In this document: one piece after another, positions 5,694 to 8,452 of the stretch | How positions within the stretch are numbered: position 1 is the first letter of the stretch | How the letters are laid out: every line of letters starts with the position of its first letter | Origin: Flavobacteriaceae bacterium | Lineage (GTDB): Bacteria; Bacteroidota; Bacteroidia; Flavobacteriales; Flavobacteriaceae | Assembly (NCBI GenBank): GCA_002691265.1 | Contig: NZHJ01000037.1 | Location: forward strand, 10,775 to 19,226 | DNA length: 8,452 nt | Direction: 5' to 3' | Position numbers and translations under genes: made by a program | The notes under the pieces: generated by a model | Database searches by the model: none | Told to the model about the DNA's origin: nothing | Seen by the model: only the letters and a program-made list of their open reading frames with translations

Positions 5694-6788
5694 ATGGACC
5701 TTAAAAATTTTTACATCATAACTAGACCAATATATTTTTTACTAATAGCGTTAGTTATTTTTTCGTGTGGAACATATCAATATAGCGGAAATATTAATGA
5801 CGGAATATACAATGCAAATATTTCATCTGAAAACAACGTCGTTGTAGAAAACAAAGAATCAAACAATAAAACAAACAACGATTACTATAAATCTGCGTTT
5901 GGTGAAAAAGCACTAATATACTCTGATTCAGAGTCTAGCGACCAGCTATTTACAGATGTTGAAAACTACAGAACTTCTGATAATGACTCAATCAAAAAAA
6001 ATTATGGCCCATGGGGTGATTATAAAGACTCTGTAGTAATAAACATTCACTCTTATCACAATGATAGTTTTTGGTCCAGATGGAGATATCCAAATTGGAT
6101 GTGGAATTATGGATATGGTTATGGCAATGTGTGGGGTTACGGATATAATAACTTTTGGTCAAGACCATATACATATTATGGCGGTTTTTATGATCCATTC
6201 AATCCTTTCTGGGGATATTATGATTCATTTTACTACGGATATGGTTACGGATATGGATATCCATACGTTTACTATTCGTGGTGGAGACCATACAATTCTT
6301 GGTATAACTACAGTCCTTATGGCAGAAACCTAAACACTAATATTTCATTTGTTAGTGGTAGAAGAGGTTCTAGAAATGCGCTTTCATCAAGATCTAATAA
6401 CATTTCAAACTCAAATATCAGGGACAGATTTAACAGATCAAGCTCTAATACTTTAAGTGATAGATTATCTAGAATAGACAGAATTAACAGCTCCGCAAGG
6501 GTTAATCCAAATATGTACAACAAACCTTTTAACTCTGCCGGATCTTCAAATAGCTTATCAAAACCCCGTACTGACAGAGGTAATTATAATAATTCTAAGC
6601 CAAGAAGTAATTATTCTAAACCAAGCAATAATAATTACAAACCATCTAGAAGTTCAAATTATTCAAGTCCTAGCTACTCTAGACCAAGTTCTAGATATAG
6701 CCCATCATCAAGTTCATCATTTTCAAGAGGTGGTGTAGGTATGTCGTCAGGAACAAGTTCATCTAGAGGTGGTAAATCTGGTAGATAA
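5694..6788 (+). CDS. Aromatic-rich predicted lipoprotein, function unknown
   Basis: I do not recognise a functional family. The 364-residue protein has a type II signal peptide: short basic N-terminus, hydrophobic core (about 13-23) and lipobox IFSC with acylated Cys25. The residues after Cys (GTYQYSGN) lack the acidic cluster reported as a surface-export signal in Bacteroidota lipoproteins, so a periplasm-facing outer-membrane anchor is more likely. Three zones follow: an Asn/Ser/acidic linker (26-105); a zone extremely rich in Tyr, Trp, Gly and Phe (127-210, ten Trp plus GYGYGYGY-like runs); and a Ser/Asn/Arg/Pro-rich, low-complexity tail (220-364) with repeated Y-S-K-P and S-S-R motifs, ending basic. 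Such composition suggests self-association or binding of glycans or membranes, but this is inference. It is separated from the porin gene by 17 bp, hence cotranscribed, and is divergent from proS. The flavobacterial gene order proS, hypothetical lipoprotein, FadL-like porin is familiar to me but not proven here. Confidence 0.85.
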   Translation: MDLKNFYIITRPIYFLLIALVIFSCGTYQYSGNINDGIYNANISSENNVVVENKESNNKTNNDYYKSAFGEKALIYSDSESSDQLFTDVENYRTSDNDSIKKNYGPWGDYKDSVVINIHSYHNDSFWSRWRYPNWMWNYGYGYGNVWGYGYNNFWSRPYTYYGGFYDPFNPFWGYYDSFYYGYGYGYGYPYVYYSWWRPYNSWYNYSPYGRNLNTNISFVSGRRGSRNALSSRSNNISNSNIRDRFNRSSSNTLSDRLSRIDRINSSARVNPNMYNKPFNSAGSSNSLSKPRTDRGNYNNSKPRSNYSKPSNNNYKPSRSSNYSSPSYSRPSSRYSPSSSSSFSRGGVGMSSGTSSSRGGKSGR

Positions 6789-6805
6789 TTTTTAAATTTT
6801 TTCTT

Positions 6806-8362
6806 ATGAATTATAAATTAAATCTTTTTTTAATTTCTATGCTTACTACATGTAGCATTATGTATTCGCAAAATATTAATGATGCACTGAATTATACCGA
6901 CAATTCATTTCAAGGAACAGCCAGGTTTAATTCAATGAGCGGTGCTTTCGGAGCGCTAGGTGGAGACTTGAGTTCAATTGCAGTAAATCCTGCTGGATCT
7001 GCAATTCTTAGCAAAGGTTATTTCTCTCTAAGTTTTGGAACTGATAATAAATCTGGTCAGGCTAATTTGATTAGCTCTTCAAACAATTTTGATAAAAGTA
7101 ACTTTACATTAAATCAAATTGGCGGAGTTATAAACTTTGAAAATTTAGACGGTGATAACAAATGGAAAAAAATTTCTGTTGGTATTTCATACAACCAATC
7201 GAAAAATAATTTTAATGAATATTCGGTTTATAATGTAACTAATAACAACTCGATTGATAGTTATTTTTTAAATAATGCTGATGGACTAAGGTTAGACCAA
7301 ATATCAGCTTTTGAAAATGAAAGCATTACTGATGCATATGTTGATATTGGCAATGTTTATGGTTACGCTCATCAACAAGCTTTTTTAGGCTATGAGTCCT
7401 TTATTATTGATCCTGTAGAATTTAATGACAATAACAGTTCCTATTATTCAAATGTTCCGGCTGGAACATTTAATCAGAGTTATAGTTCGATTTCAAGAGG
7501 CTACAATGGCAAACTTTCGTTCAACTTGGGTTTTCAATATGACAATAATTTATATTTTGGAGTTAATTTAAATAGTCATTTTATCGATTATGATAATTAC
7601 ACTATTCTGAATGAAACAAATAATAATGGTGATACTGGTCAATTTAGAGTAAATGGAATATATTTTGAGAATAGACTTTCTACGTTTGGAGAGGGATTCT
7701 CTGCGCAATTTGGTATGATAGCAAAAGCTTCAAATGTTTTGAGGTTTGGTTTTACTTTTGATACACCAACATGGTATACTATTTCAGAAGAAACAAGTCA
7801 ATACCTTGAAACATCAATTAGTGATGAAGAAGATAATATTTCCTTGCTGGTTACAAATCCAAATGCTATTAATATATATGAAGATTATACATTAAAATTA
7901 CCTTCCAAGATTACTGCAAGTACTGCATTAGTTTTTAAGAATTTCGGTTTATTCAGTTTTGATTATTCTAGAAGAGATTACAGTTCTATTAAATTTAAAC
8001 CTCAAAATGATATACACTTTTCTAATTTAAATCAAGAAATTACACAGAGACTGAAAGACGTGAATACATATAGGTTTGGAACAGAGATACTTGCTGACAG
8101 ATTAAGTTTTAGAGCAGGTTATATGATTGAGGAATCACCATACAACTCGTCAACCGCATCAGAATTTGAAAATATTGATGACTCTACTAACGGATTCTCT
8201 CTAGGTTTAGGATATAAATTAAATGATACTGTTATAGATTTATCGTTTGTAAAAATCAACTCCTCAAAATATAAAAGACTTTACGATACTGGCTTAACAA
8301 ATCAGATAAAAATTGACTCAGATAATACGACTGTAACAATTTCTGTTTCAACAATTTTCTAG
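6806..8362 (+). CDS. OMPP1/FadL/TodX-family outer-membrane protein
   Basis: Predicted outer-membrane beta-barrel of 518 residues, related to FadL/TodX transporters of hydrophobic compounds; in Flavobacteriia such proteins are often labelled 'hemin receptor' without evidence. A signal peptide (about 1-22, MNYKLNLFLISMLTTCSIMYSQ) is followed by the family N-terminal block GTARFNSMSGAFGALGGDLSSIAVNPAGSA (shown here as residues 37-66), which resembles the FadL hatch/NPAG region. The remainder alternates short polar loops with amphipathic strands and ends TVTISVSTIF, with a terminal Phe as in proteins recognised by the BAM machinery. ATG start with a T-rich, SD-free spacer of 17 bp after the lipoprotein gene. 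The substrate cannot be inferred. The Cys at 16 is within the signal peptide but LTTC is a poor lipobox. Confidence 0.88.
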   Translation: MNYKLNLFLISMLTTCSIMYSQNINDALNYTDNSFQGTARFNSMSGAFGALGGDLSSIAVNPAGSAILSKGYFSLSFGTDNKSGQANLISSSNNFDKSNFTLNQIGGVINFENLDGDNKWKKISVGISYNQSKNNFNEYSVYNVTNNNSIDSYFLNNADGLRLDQISAFENESITDAYVDIGNVYGYAHQQAFLGYESFIIDPVEFNDNNSSYYSNVPAGTFNQSYSSISRGYNGKLSFNLGFQYDNNLYFGVNLNSHFIDYDNYTILNETNNNGDTGQFRVNGIYFENRLSTFGEGFSAQFGMIAKASNVLRFGFTFDTPTWYTISEETSQYLETSISDEEDNISLLVTNPNAINIYEDYTLKLPSKITASTALVFKNFGLFSFDYSRRDYSSIKFKPQNDIHFSNLNQEITQRLKDVNTYRFGTEILADRLSFRAGYMIEESPYNSSTASEFENIDDSTNGFSLGLGYKLNDTVIDLSFVKINSSKYKRLYDTGLTNQIKIDSDNTTVTISVSTIF

Positions 8363-8378
8363 TTAAGTAATTAGGTTT

Positions 8379-8452
8379 TTATCTTTTCAGGCTAAAGTGT
8401 GCTCTAAACGTTTTGATAATTTCCGTACCTGGTTCTTCATATTTCACGCTGA
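8379..8452 (-). CDS. C-terminal end of an unidentified convergent gene
   Basis: Of the three minus-strand frames entering from the right edge, only one is open. It encodes 23 residues ending PGTEIIKTFRAHFSLKR followed by TAA at 8381-8379. The balanced amino-acid content and position 16 bp from the stop of the convergent porin gene suggest a real gene end. Two bases at the edge belong to an incomplete codon. I cannot assign a family from so short a piece. Confidence 0.55.
   Translation of the reverse strand, partial: SVKYEEPGTEIIKTFRAHFSLKR

Noticed and set aside
5992..6523. Additional frames on both strands inside the lipoprotein gene
   Set aside because: Repetitive TATGGA-type DNA keeps several frames open. 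The translated shadows are Met/Asp/His- or Leu-rich repeats without signal or motif; the lipoprotein frame has a signal peptide and lipobox and extends over the whole unit.
6806..6871. Lipoprotein signal in the porin (Cys16)
   Set aside because: The residues before Cys are LTT, lacking the small residue usual at -1, and the protein has a beta-barrel end. Cleavage by signal peptidase I near residues 21-22 fits better.
8363..8378. Terminator between the porin gene and the convergent gene end
   Set aside because: There is a T-run (8376-8380) but only a 3-bp imperfect stem before it.
1..8452. CRISPR array, insertion sequence, integrase or phage genes, defence system
   Set aside because: No regularly spaced direct repeats, terminal inverted repeats, target-site duplications or signature proteins were seen. 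The genes are chromosomal core genes with uniform composition.

Overview
The window looks like a stretch of a low-GC Bacteroidota (Flavobacteriia-type) chromosome. The evidence is AT-rich DNA, leaders without Shine-Dalgarno sequences, several matches to the Bacteroidota sigma-A promoter (TTG, a 17-23 bp spacer, TAnnTTTG), a DUF4293 protein beside rho, a Rho with a hydrophilic insertion, a ProS3-type (archaeal/eukaryotic-like) prolyl-tRNA synthetase, and a FadL-like outer-membrane protein of the flavobacterial type. I cannot name genus or species from the sequence.

Left part (1-1976): an MsbA-like ABC exporter gene, cut by the window edge, overlaps by 8 bp the end of truA (tRNA pseudouridine synthase); both are on the minus strand. 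Divergent from truA is a YfcE/MJ0936-type metallophosphoesterase. Both divergent genes seem to start at TTG. Its stop codon directly abuts the stop codon of a convergent DUF4293 membrane-protein gene. Middle part (1977-4125): rho (transcription termination factor) on the plus strand, then, convergent to it, rpsT (ribosomal protein S20) preceded by a tRNA-Glu(TTC) gene with an almost ideal promoter. Right part (4126-8452): proS on the minus strand, then a 92-bp divergent control region with two interleaved promoters and a palindrome, then a plus-strand pair: an aromatic-rich predicted lipoprotein and a FadL/OMPP1-type outer-membrane beta-barrel. The last 74 bp hold the C-terminal end of an unidentified convergent gene.

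The content is mainly housekeeping: tRNA modification, tRNA charging, translation, transcription termination. I see no transposase, integrase, CRISPR array or phage gene. The two places with most room for new biology are the disordered insertion in Rho and the unstudied lipoprotein/porin pair with its control region. No stretch longer than about 185 bp is without a gene.
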